Below, in pieces: positions 1 to 8,697 of a DNA stretch of 64,000 bases (within the stretch, counting starts at the first letter, position 1; every line of letters starts with the position of its first letter). The notes beneath the pieces are model-generated. The model did not search any database. It had not been told where the DNA came from and saw only the letters and a program-made list of their open reading frames with translations. A program made the position numbers and the translations under genes. The DNA is from Pyropia yezoensis (Eukaryota; Rhodophyta; Bangiophyceae; Bangiales; Bangiaceae), in the NCBI GenBank assembly GCA_009829735.1, contig CM020618.1, forward strand, positions 43,042,878-43,106,877, written 5' to 3'.

Positions 1-560
1 CGGTCGCACATCACCAGGAGCATGGTGTGTCCATTCTCCGTCTTCGGAAGGGGACCCAGCAAATCCATGGCCACCGATTGGAATGGCTCATGAGCGGGGA
101 ATAGCTTCATAGGAGACTTATTCCTCCTATCCGATATGCGGTTCTTGGTGCATGCTGGGCAGTTATAGACGTACCCGTATACATCCGCCACTAGGGCGGG
201 CCAATAAAAATACTGGCGCATCGTCCTGTACATCTTCTGGGATCCCGGATGACCCGCCGAAGGCGCGTCATGATACATTTTCAGAACACGCTTCCTTCGT
301 GAGTCCGGGATGACCCATTGGTTATTCCCCCCGAGTAGGGAGTGGTGACACAGTACACCATCGTCGTCTTCAAAGAAGAAGGCGTTGCGCTGCCAACGTG
401 CATCTTTTGGGGGGATGAGAGGCCCCTGCATCTGGCGTTGCTTGCAGAATTCATCAGAGGCCTGGGCCTCAACGAGCTCTCGAAGCGTAATCTTCCCGAG
501 GTCCTTAGGGTTTCGGTCTGTGAGGGCCTTTGCTGACCGGGTCACCGCCAATACGGGTAT
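1..560 (-). pseudogene. Element D integrase, zinc-binding domain and start of core
   Basis: The minus strand, read with small frame interruptions, gives a linker (IPVLAVTRSAKAL), then near 300-120 the integrase zinc region with GHPGSQKMYRTM, a YFYWPAL motif and CPACTKNR, followed by the start of the core (AMDLLGPLPKTENG, containing the first catalytic Asp). The second Asp and the Glu lie beyond the window edge. Short plus-strand frames here are shadows. Confidence 0.75.
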
Positions 561-1398
561 CTAGTCATCCAAAGGTGTCTTATCCAAGCCATCCGTAGGA
601 AGGCGAGACAGGGCATCAGCCACTTTGTGGTCCTTCCCCGGTTTGTGCTTCATTTGGTACGGGAATTCCGCCAAGCGGAGCCTCCAGCCCGAAAGACGTC
701 GATTAGGGCTATTGCTTGTCATCACAGAAGTGAGAGCAGAATGGCCACAGCGCAACAGAAATTCGGATCCGTCTAAGAGGGAACGCAGGTAGGTCACTGA
801 CCAAACCACTCCGAGTGCCTCAAATTCTGTGGCACAGTAGTTCCGCTCGGCCGGGGATGGGCCCCAACTAAAATACCCGACGGGAAGATACTCCCCGTCC
901 TCTTGTTGTTGCAGCAAGGCACAGCCCAGTTGCTCGTAGCTGGCGTCCACCTCCACAATGTTGTGGGCTCCCTCCCGAGGGATGGCCAAAGTAGTAGGCT
1001 TCAAGAGGCAGTCGCGAAGCTCCTCGAACGCCGCTTGAGTCTCCTTCGTCGGAGAAGGTAGTTCCTTGGCTAGGTGCGTACTAGTCAGCACGTTCAGCGG
1101 TCGAGCGATACGGGCAAAATTCGCGACAAACCTTCGGTATACCCCACACATGCCCCAGAAGCTCTTCAGCTGCGTCTGTGTACGCGGACAATGCAACCCC
1201 TTTAGGGCTTTGGGATTCTTCTCATTCAAGGCCACCCGCCCTTGGCGGATGACAGTCCCAAATATTCGACCTCACTCTGACAGAGGTGGCACTTGCACGC
1301 CTTCAGCGACACGCCGTTCTCCTTGAGGAGACTCCAAACGTGTTCAAGTGGTGAAGGTGCTCCTTGTCAGAACGAGAAAAGACGATAACATCGTCTAA
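561..1398 (-). pseudogene. Element D pol, RT thumb and RNase H
   Basis: After the broken YLDD the frame continues (LDDVIVFSR) and is then lost by a frameshift near 1255: the expected sequence around EYLG and VALNEKN sits in two frames. Downstream an open frame encodes KSFWGMCGVYRRFV (the normal motif is KSFLGMCNVYRRFV) and RNase H landmarks: VDASYEQLGCALLQQQ (first Asp), ATEFEALGVVW (Glu) and RCGHSALTSV, where the usual RTDH has become RCGH. The frame stops at PLDD-stop-IPVLAV, where relatives have Glu. Confidence 0.82.
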
Positions 1399-2648
1399 TT
1401 ATACGAGGCAGGTCTGCCACTTCAAACCAGCCAGGATAATATCCATAGCTCTCTGTAACGTTGCTGGAGCGTTGTAGAGCCCAAAGGGCATCCGCGTACA
1501 TTGCCATATGCCCTTATGGAACGTAAATGCCATCAGGTGCTTATCCTCTGGTGCAATAGGAGTTTGCCAATATCCAGCGTTACAATCTAGGGCGCTAAAC
1601 ACCCTTGCTTCCCCGAGGGAGTCCAAACATTTACTTATCCTCGGGATGGGATACGCGTCTTTCACCGTGACGAGGTGAAGCCGCCGGTAGTCAATACAAA
1701 ACCGGGGCGTACCGTTCGACTTCGGGACGTTTACCACGGGACTAGCCCACTCGCCCTCGGCGGGTTCAATAACGTCGAGTTTTCGCATTCGTTCCACATG
1801 TTCCCCTTCCAGCTGGCGGTGCTTGTGCCCCACCTTGTAGGGATGCTGCCTTACCGGGGTTGCCAAGGGTTTTAAGCGGATACGATGTACGGTATTCTTG
1901 ATCAGCCCAAGAGTACCATCCCATAGGGATTTGTATGTCTCCACCAGCTCCAAGACCTGGCCACGCAGGGCTTCAGGGACCTCTCCTAGGTCTACCTCAG
2001 AATGGGCGCCCTCATTCTTCACCGCAGGACCTTCGCTTAGCTTCTGCATCTCTTCTTGAGAGACGCTCAGTATAGGTCCTTGATAAGCTGAGATTGACGC
2101 CACCACCGTCCCAACGGGAAGGCGGACCATCCTTGGTGTAGGATTCATCATTTTCAGGGTGTACGGGGCGTCCCGGTTGAGCTCCGCGGGGCCGTTCGCC
2201 ACGTGAACACCATACTTGGAGGCGATACGGGGCTTCCCGGAAGTAATCCCGCGGCATTGGAAATCCCCTCGCACCTTCACGTGGGAGATAACCCCAGGCT
2301 TCAGCCTCAACTTGTGACACAAGGTGAGTTTTGCGGTCTTGACCTGAGGACAATCGCACACAGGGTTCCATTTAATGGGACCCGTTTCCAAGTCCTCCGT
2401 ATCCCGGAGAATCGGGACAACCATCCCTGTCTTGGGGGTCACCGTCTGGTCCTCACAGGAGATGGTTTTCACCTCGGTGTCACCGAATGAATTACCTAAT
2501 ATGACGGGTACCGCCATATTATCGATCACTCCAAAGCAGACGTAGGAGACTTGGTCTCCCACTTGTACGCCCAAGCGTACAGTTTCTCGAATAGGGAGCC
2601 ACCCCCCCTTCAGGTCAAAGTACAATATATTCTCCAGCTCCCCCAGGG
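1399..2648 (-). pseudogene. Element D pol, protease end to reverse transcriptase palm
   Basis: The translation carries a retropepsin C-terminal strand (VPVILG), a linker, then RT with the conserved motifs RFCIDYRRL, ALDCNAGYWQ and RMPFGLYNAPAT. The catalytic box normally read YLDD is broken: the Tyr codon has become TAA, so the frame ends at CLV followed by stop-LDD. The protease active-site DTG lies upstream and was lost where the A1 LTR inserted. The open frame therefore stops exactly at the RT active site. It is clearly a pseudogene, and apart from that stop the RT core is well preserved. Confidence 0.88.
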
Positions 2649-3011
2649 TGTAGCACAATAGGTATCCGCTGCACGTCCACTCTCAGGGAACACTCAGCAA
2701 GGGGGATCGGCACCAACGTCACCGGGAGGCCAAGGTTGCTGTGCTTGGAGCGCAAGCCACGGGACCAAGATGGGAGCCCAAATGGGAGGGGTTTGTTGTT
2801 CTACCTTGGCCGGCGGTGGATTCGCCACCGGCCCCCTCGTTATAAGCCCTCGGAGACACTACTAACTACCCTCCACCCCAAGATGCAAGTCCCTCTGGTC
2901 ATACGTAACTTATAGATACCGTGACCAGTACGGACTCTCAAATTGAAAGTTAAGGATTAGAAGTAGCCCCCCTAATATTAGGGTCACAATACGGCCAACC
3001 ATATTGCTACA
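2649..3011 (-). repeat. Family A LTR (3' LTR of element A1)
   Basis: This 363-bp LTR starts TGTAGCACAA and ends TTGCTACA on the plus strand. It is the same length as the copies at 5003 and 25072 and differs from them at roughly eight sites by eye. The inner side (3012 on) matches the sequence inside the A2 LTR at 5366, which fixes the orientation: this is the 3' LTR of a minus-strand element. Its outer side abuts element D. On the minus strand it contains a TATA-like TTATAACG. Confidence 0.9.
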
Positions 3012-3617
3012 TATCCCCCCCTTAGATTCGGCCCGTCCTCGGGTCGAGTTGCATTCGGGTTACCGAATGTAAGTGGGTCGCGTGACCGTTTACCAGTCGG
3101 GTGGGGCTTTGCGCCCTGTCGCGACAGACACCCCTTTTCGAGGTTGTCTGAGGGGGGGTGCCCCCCTTTGTGTGGTACACACACGATCCGTTTTCCGGAC
3201 CGTTGAATTCCCGATGCGGGCTTCTGTTCACGACCCCTCTTTCCGGGGGGTGGTGCAAGCGGATCCGCCACCAGGCGTCTGGTGGTAGGGGGGCCCGTCT
3301 CGTGGGTCGGTTGAGTGGGGGGCGGGGGTTGCCCCGCGTTGCGTGGGGGCGGTTGGGGGTGACCCCCCTTGGCTACCCCGTGTGGGGGGGGCGTGGCCCC
3401 GATCCAGGTGCCTGGGTGGAGCGCCCTCGTAGCTCGGCTGGCGCGGGTCGTCCTGCGCTACCGTATCGCTCGTGCTGAGCTGTGCGGTTATAAGCGCGGG
3501 TGCCCGCGCTTCCCTGGCTCGTCCGTGCGAGCGTTTCTTGTACCGGGTCGAGCCGGTTGCGGCTTTCTGGCACGGGGCGCCCCTGCTACCCCGGCTTCAC
3601 CATGTCGGACCCCCAGG
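3012..3617. other. A1 region between 3' LTR and reverse ORF; hairpin-rich, no gene
   Basis: This is homologous to 5366-5966 of A2. It begins with the reverse complement of the polypurine tract (TATCCCCCCCTT) and has the same perfect hairpins, for example AAGCGCGGG-TG-CCCGCGCTT near 3493 and CCACCAG-GCGT-CTGGTGG near 3268. It ends at the first codons of the reverse ORF (ATGTCGGACCCCCAGGTG against ATGTCCTATCCCCAGGTG in A2). At that point it jumps into A1 RNase H/RT sequence across a few bases of shared GTGCCC, so a deletion removed nearly all of the reverse ORF, integrase and RNase H. Long frames called here are GC-rich noise. Confidence 0.75.
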
Positions 3618-4997
3618 TGCCCGGGTATTAGCTTCGAGCACTCCCAGTTTACCTGATGTGATCTGGTGACCCAGATACTCGACTGTCGGCTGGAAGAAGG
3701 CGCACTTCTTGAGGCGCAGGGTTACCCCGGCGTTCCGCAAGAGGGTGAGTAACTCGTCGACATGTTACACATGGTCATCCATGTTACGCGAGAAGACGAT
3801 GACGTCGTCCAAGTACACCAGGCAGTTACACCACTTGACTCCCGACAGTATAATGTCGATGGCACGTTGGAATGTGGCGGGGGCGTTGGACAATCCGAAG
3901 GGCATCCTTAGGAATTCGTACGCGCCACTGTGACAGACGAACGCCGTCTTGGGGATATCTTCTTCCGCAACTGGGATCTGCCAGTACCCGGCATTGCAGT
4001 CGATAGTGGTAAAGACTGTGGCCTCCCCCAGCGAGTCGATGCACTCGTCCATCCTTGGTACAGGGTGTGAGTCTTTCTTGGTAACCAAGTTGAGGCGTCG
4101 ATAATCGATGCAAAACCGAGGGGTTTGATCCTTCTTCGGTACGATAACGACTTGGGCGCCCCACTCCGACATCGAAGGTCGGTTCACCTTAGCTTCGCTC
4201 ATCCTCTTCACTTCTCCATCAACGATCTCTCGTTGCATAGGTCCCGCGCGATGCGGTTGCGACCGCGCTGGTCGAGCACCTGGTACCAGGTCTATACGGT
4301 GTTGGGTTGCCCCAATGGTACCAAGCGCCCCGCCGGTCCACATGACGTCATGATTTCTTAGCATCCGTCGTACCCCTTCAGCTACCGAAGGGGGAAGGTG
4401 GTCGAGGTCAGCCTCGGCCAGTGCCTTCAAGGCTTCTTGGTCGTTTGGCGGCATGGCCGCTTGAGCTGTCGATGGGTTAGGATTCCCGTCATCGGGTTGC
4501 TGCCGCTCGGTGGTCTCGGTGACCGCCAATACCTCAAGAGGTTCCACTTGACCCTCCTTGTCAGGGGTAAGGATATCTCCTTCGTAGAGCTCGGCAATCC
4601 TGAGGATAGTTCCCTTCGGGAGGGTGACTGCCTTACGGCGATAGTTCGCCATCACGAGCAGTGATGACCCCCCCGCTGGGAGGTCTACGATACCGTTGGC
4701 CATGGTCAACCCATGGCGCTTGTAGGTTCGTAGGTTGGACTGGACTCTGCAGATGCCTGCGAGGTCACAGTTAACCGGGAGGACGGTCTCCGATAGCGGC
4801 TCAAAGCGAGTCCGCTTGGCCAGCCGGAGTGTTTTTGGTTCTACGTTGGCGTATACCTCAGCCACGTTAACGTGGCTCCCTTGTAACGTCAGGTCCCTGA
4901 CGATAGCTGTTTGTCCTCTCTCAGTCCCGTCGGCCTCTTGCAGCTCGACGGTCCTCCGGCCCGGCCGGATGGCATCAACGTGAACGTTGATGAAGGT
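3618..4997 (-). pseudogene. Element A1 pol fragment (protease end and reverse transcriptase)
   Basis: The minus strand is about 90% like A2 pol. Visible are FTFINVHVDAIRPG at the end of the protease, the linker, RT motifs RFCIDYRRLNL, TIDCNAGYWQIP, RMPFGLSNAPATF and an intact YLDDVIVFS box. It then has an in-frame TAA where A2 has Gln (DDHV-stop against DDHVQHV), and RT thumb sequence continues to about 3618. The right end is cut by the A2 insertion at 5003. The missing N-terminal part of the protease resumes at 25440. It is dead by truncation and nonsense mutation. Confidence 0.87.
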
Positions 4998-5002
4998 GAA
5001 CC
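4998..5002. repeat. Target site duplication GAACC, left copy (A2 insertion)
   Basis: GAACC directly before the A2 LTR at 5003 is repeated directly after the partner LTR at 25435-25439. Uninterrupted family A sequence (22080-22115 in A2) has a single related site there, so the pair marks integration of A2 into A1 with the 5-bp duplication expected of Ty3/gypsy integrases. Confidence 0.92.
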
Positions 5003-5365
5003 TGTAGCACAATAGGAATCCGTCGCACGTCCACTCTCAGGGAACACTCACCAAGGGGGATCGGCACCAACGTCACCGGGAGGCCAAGGTTGCTGTCCTT
5101 GGAGCGCAAGCCACGGGACCAAGATGGGAGCCCAAATGGGAGGGGTTTGTTGTTCTACCTTGGCCGGCGGTGGATTCGCCACCGGCCCCCTCGTTATAAG
5201 CCCTCGGAGACACTACTAACTACCCTCCACCCCAAGATGCAAGTCCCTCTGGCCATACGTAACTTATAGATACCGTGACCAGTCCGGACTCTCAAATTGA
5301 AAGTTAAGGATTAGAAGTAGCCCCCCGAATATTAGGGTCACAATACGGACAACCATATTGCTACA
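5003..5365 (-). repeat. Family A LTR, 3' LTR of A2
   Basis: 363 bp, TGTAGCACAA to TTGCTACA. It differs from the partner at 25072 by eye at only two places (ATAAGCCC/ATAAACCC and CCCCGAAT/CCCCTAAT), which implies a recent insertion. The outer flank carries the GAACC duplication and the inner flank the polypurine tract. Confidence 0.93.
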
Positions 5366-5377
5366 TATCCCCCCCTT
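5366..5377 (-). promoter_or_regulatory. Polypurine tract of A2 (plus-strand DNA priming site)
   Basis: The minus strand reads AAGGGGGGGATA directly upstream of the 3' LTR TGTAGCA, the position and composition expected for the polypurine tract that primes second-strand synthesis in LTR elements. The same tract is next to the A1 LTR at 3012. Confidence 0.8.
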
Positions 5378-5950
5378 AGATTCGGCCCGTCCTCGGGTCG
5401 AGTTGCATTCGGGTTACCGAATGTAAGTGGGTCGCGTGACCGTTTACCCGTCGGGTGGGGCTTTGCGCCCCGTCGCGACAGACACCCCTTTTCGAGGTTG
5501 TCCGAGGGGGGTGCCCCCCTTTGTGTGGTACACACACGATCCGTTTTCCGGACCGTTATTTTCCCGATGCGGGTTTTTGTTCACGACCCCCCTTTCCGCG
5601 GGGTGGTGCAAGCGGATCCGCCACCAGGTGCCTGGTGGTAGGGGGGCCCCTCTCGTGTGGACGATTGAGTGGGGGGCGGGGGCTGCCCGCGTTGCGTGGG
5701 GGCGGTTGGGGGTGACCCCCCTTGCTTACCCCGTGTGTGGGGGTGGCTCCGTCCCGCCCAGGTGCCTGGGTGGAGCGCGTTCGTAGCCCCGTGGGGCGAG
5801 GGTCAACCCGCGTGTTTGTGGCGCTTCTCGTGGCCGTTTGTGGTCATAAGCGCGGGTGCCCGCGCTTCCCTGGCTCGTCCCGGTTATCCCACCGTACCGG
5901 GTCGTAGCCGTCGACGACTTGTGGGCGCGGGGGACTCCGCACCCGTTATC
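5378..5950. other. A2 spacer between 3' LTR and reverse ORF, dense in perfect hairpins
   Basis: No convincing gene, although a frame stays open upstream of the reverse-ORF start. The stretch contains CATTCGG-GTTA-CCGAATG (5406-5423), GGGGC-TTTGC-GCCCC near 5457, a GGGGGG-TG-CCCCCC type hairpin near 5508, CCACCAG-GTGC-CTGGTGG near 5620 and AAGCGCGGG-TG-CCCGCGCTT (5848-5867). It would be the 3' UTR of the genomic transcript and the 5' leader or promoter of the reverse ORF. Confidence 0.7.
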
Positions 5951-7912
5951 ATGTCCTATCCCCAGGTGCTTGAAGAGGAGGAAGACCTCCTGATCGGGGA
6001 GGAGATGGAGGACGACGCGCCTGTCGGTCCCGACGCCGCGCGTTACGGGGTGAGCTCGTCTGACGACGACGAGCCTGCGGTGTCCGTCCGTCTGTCGGCC
6101 GGAGGACTGTCGTCCGTGTGCAGCGGCACGACGGTGCCGTCGGCCGGAGGTCAACCCGGCGGTCAACCGCGCGTGGCGGCTTCTACCCCCTCTCTGCCGG
6201 CTGCCCGGATGGAGCCTGGTGCCGGTGCCGGCTCACCGCAGCTACCTCAAGATGGTCCGTCCTGCGGCGGAGGTGGCGACCCGCAGCCGACTCCGGCTGG
6301 TCAAGGTGGTCCGGGTGTCCGGGCGGTGACTCCTCGAGGCGGTCCCGACGTTTACGCGGGTGGTGGTGGCGGTGCGACACCCGGTGCGGCGGGTCAAGAC
6401 GGTGCGGGTGTCCGCACGGCCGGGGCTCCGGCTCCGGAGGCTGTCCAAGTGCCTTCCCCTTCCGAGGCGGGGGCTACGTCGACGGGTGGTGCCGGCGCCG
6501 GTACCATACCTGCGGTGCCGCGGGTGTCGAGCGGTCAAGACGCTCCTTCTCCCATGGCGGTTGACACCGGGAGTTACTCCGGGCGGGCGCCCGCCCTTCT
6601 TCTTCCTCCTCGGCCTCGTCCATCTCCGACGTCGGCCCCTCTGCCGGTGGTGCGTCCCCCGGCGCCCCCGATTCTTCCTGGTCCTGCCCGGGTTGCCCCG
6701 TTGGGTGGCGGCGTCGCCGTGGCGGCGGGTCAACCCGCCATGTCGGTGTCCGACTTGGTGGCTCGGGTTCGAGGCCTCACGGTGCAAGAGTCGATGGAGT
6801 CCGATGGGCGTATGAGGGTGGACTTCCACCTGGTGCATCCCCGTGGAGAGTCCTCCCGGTTGGTCAAGGTGGACCCGAGTTGGGAGCGGGAGTTGGTGCG
6901 GCTGGTTAACCAGCCGAACGCGGTCCGGGTGGAACACCATTGGATCCTGAGTCAGCCGGACGACCGGCATGCGCAGCTCTGGCGCACCCGGGTGGGACGG
7001 GGTGAGGTCTACCTCGACCCCAACTTCGGGGTCTGCGACCTGATTGCTCCCGCGTTGCCGCGGGAGGTTGACTACCCGGCTAGTGCTCGGGGGATTGCGG
7101 CGGCGGCGGCGCCGGTTGCGTTCGGGGAGACGGTGGGCGATACCGGTCGGTATCCCGACTTTGACTATTACCCGGGGGTACCCCCGTATCTGTCGTTGAC
7201 GGCTCCCTACCCGCCTATGGCGGGTTTGAAGTCGGCGTCGAGCTGGCGACGTAACCATGGTGTCATGGTGGACGCGTTCCGCACGGATATAACGTGTGCG
7301 TTGCAGACCGGCAACGGTCGTGCGCCGGTATACACTCCCGTGCGTCCGCCGCTATGGCAGGAGGGGTGGGAACCCGCCCCTGCTTTCCGGTTTGACACCG
7401 GTTCTTGTCTCCGATACTTCGGGAGTGTGTTGGCCTCCCGACCGGTCCACCCGTTGCAGGGTACCTTCACCCTTGAGGTTACCCTCGGGCAGGCTTCATC
7501 CTTCTTGCTGTCGGTCCGCCGGCAGGGTCGTCTGTTTCATCTTCCGACGGGTGTCCGTCGGCACATCGCGCAGTTGGGCGTGGATCTGATAGCCGCCAAG
7601 ACCGGGTTGGCCCGGGAGTTCGAAGCCTTGCTGGCCGTTCACGATGCCGTGAACTGGGCTGGGGTGTTGGCCCTTCCCCCGTACCGGGACCCGCAGGCTG
7701 GGGCTTCCCCCTTGCCTCGTCACTCGTTGCGTGTCCGGCGTACTCAGCCGGGTGAGCCCAGTTGCCATGGGTGGGCATCCACCGAGGCTGTTGCTGACCT
7801 GGGTATTCCCATGGTTATCCATGACCCTCTTCAGGTCCTTGCTCCGTGGTTCGGTAACCCGATGCCGGCGGCGGTTGGCCGTCGTCCCCGAGAGTGGGGC
7901 TCTGTGGGTGGG
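5951..7912 (+). pseudogene. A2 reverse ORF, first part (conserved protein of unknown function), split by B1
   Basis: The start is set at ATG 5951 (MSYPQVLEEEED) because the A1 copy retains a matching start; in-frame codons further upstream are UTR. The N-terminal third is acidic then Pro/Gly/Ala-rich and low complexity. From about residue 260 (MSVSDLVARVRGL) it is an ordered-looking, Trp-containing domain. Residues about 525-600 carry the block shared with the reverse ORFs of B and C: EVTLGQASSFLL, RRQGRLFHLP, and a helix with FEALLAV. B1 sits at codon 654/655, and the frame continues exactly at 17523, giving 815 codons before insertion. No signal peptide or membrane segment is obvious. The function is unknown. 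Confidence 0.75.
7908..7912. repeat. Target site duplication GTGGG, left copy (B1 insertion)
   Basis: GTGGG precedes the B1 5' LTR and recurs at 17518-17522 after the 3' LTR. Dropping B1 and one copy restores an uninterrupted reading frame in the A2 reverse ORF, confirming a clean insertion. Confidence 0.93.
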
Positions 7913-8485
7913 TGTAGCATCCCTGGCCCCGACTTGGCGCTGACCCGGGACTACGACCAGAGGGCACCAGGTGCCAGAACACGGGCGCCGTGTGGTGATG
8001 GTTGGTGCCCGTGGCCCGTGCCCGGCACTGGGATGCGGTGGACTACGCTATCCACCCGTGAGAGAGGGATTTCTGATGGGTTTTTGTATATTTGTGAGGG
8101 ACTTGATTTGAGAGAATTTGAGTGTGAGATTAGTGAGTGGGAATAGAATTAGTAGTGATAGTGGCCCCCGACCTGACGAGGTTAGACTCGGGTCGGGGCC
8201 ACTCGGGGTATGGGGTGGGCTACTTGGCCAGCGTGCCGAGGCTCCCCCAGATGCACGTTAAGAGGGACAGCGAGGCGCCCTTGGCCCGCGCCCTCAGGGA
8301 AAAAGACAACTGCGCGTTTGCTTTCCTCTTCCCCGTGTGCACTACCGTGCGTATCTGTTTGCCCTGCAAGCAGGCACGTGAGGCAACAGGCATACCATTC
8401 TCGTAGTTCCCCTTTCCGCGTTACCTGTCCCCTTTCCCCCGAGGGATATTGCCACGTGTCTAAGAGGATCGAGTTTTATACCACA
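7913..8485 (+). repeat. Family B 5' LTR (B1)
   Basis: 573 bp, TGTAGCATCC to TACCACA. Near-identical copies lie at 16945-17517, 38922-39493 (reverse) and 44043-44615. Within it, GTGGCCCCGACC and GGTCGGGGCCAC form a long imperfect inverted repeat around 8160-8205. Confidence 0.95.
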
Positions 8486-8489
8486 TATT

Positions 8490-8507
8490 TGGTGGAGCAG
8501 CAGGGGA
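8490..8507 (+). promoter_or_regulatory. Primer-binding site of B1
   Basis: TGGTGGAGCAGCAGGGGA begins four bases after the LTR. It starts with TGG, complementary to a tRNA 3' CCA. The same 18-mer follows the A2 and C1 LTRs. The primer tRNA would end in TGCTGCTCCACCA; I could not assign its identity. Confidence 0.8.
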
Positions 8508-8697
8508 CTGTCGGAGTGTGTGGGAAGAGACATTTGGGAGCAGCGGTTGGGTTGTTCCTGTTCTGTCTTTTTCTGTGGTTTGGGAATTATTTGCACCCGT
8601 TCACGGGAATCCCATTCCTGGCTCTCCAACCCCTCTCTTGTGGTCTTGCGATCTTTGGACACGCAGGTAACTGGACTGTGGTTGTCAAGAGACCAAC

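Larger units (their letters stand above)
1..2648 (-). mobile_element. Element D: degenerate Ty3/gypsy LTR retrotransposon, truncated at both ends
   Basis: Reading the minus strand from 2648 to 1 gives the end of an aspartic protease, reverse transcriptase, RNase H and the zinc-binding part and start of the core of an integrase, the order typical of Ty3/gypsy (Metaviridae-like) elements. The right end is cut inside the protease by the family A LTR at 2649, which makes D the oldest layer of the left nest. The left end leaves the window inside the integrase core. Stops and at least one frameshift show it is dead. Residue-level similarity to the C2 pol at 47411-50922 (linker after the protease, RNase H) suggests that D and C are sister families. 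Confidence 0.85.

Noticed and set aside
3512-3660. Possible tRNA or structured RNA because of strong hairpins next to the LTR
   Set aside because: No cloverleaf, no T-arm TTCRA motif and no 3' CCA-compatible acceptor; the hairpins belong to the family A pattern.
5669-5950. N-terminal extension of the A2 reverse ORF upstream of ATG 5951
   Set aside because: The A1 relative keeps the start at the equivalent ATG, and the upstream part is hairpin-rich UTR, diverging without respect to codons.
6242-7258. 338-codon minus-strand frame inside the A2 reverse ORF
   Set aside because: Arg/Pro-rich shadow of the plus-strand coding sequence in GC-rich DNA; no start context and no homologue in the other families.
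8137-8406. 89-codon frame inside the family B LTR, present in each LTR
   Set aside because: Identical only because the LTRs are near-identical; part of a noncoding LTR with an inverted repeat, no start context.
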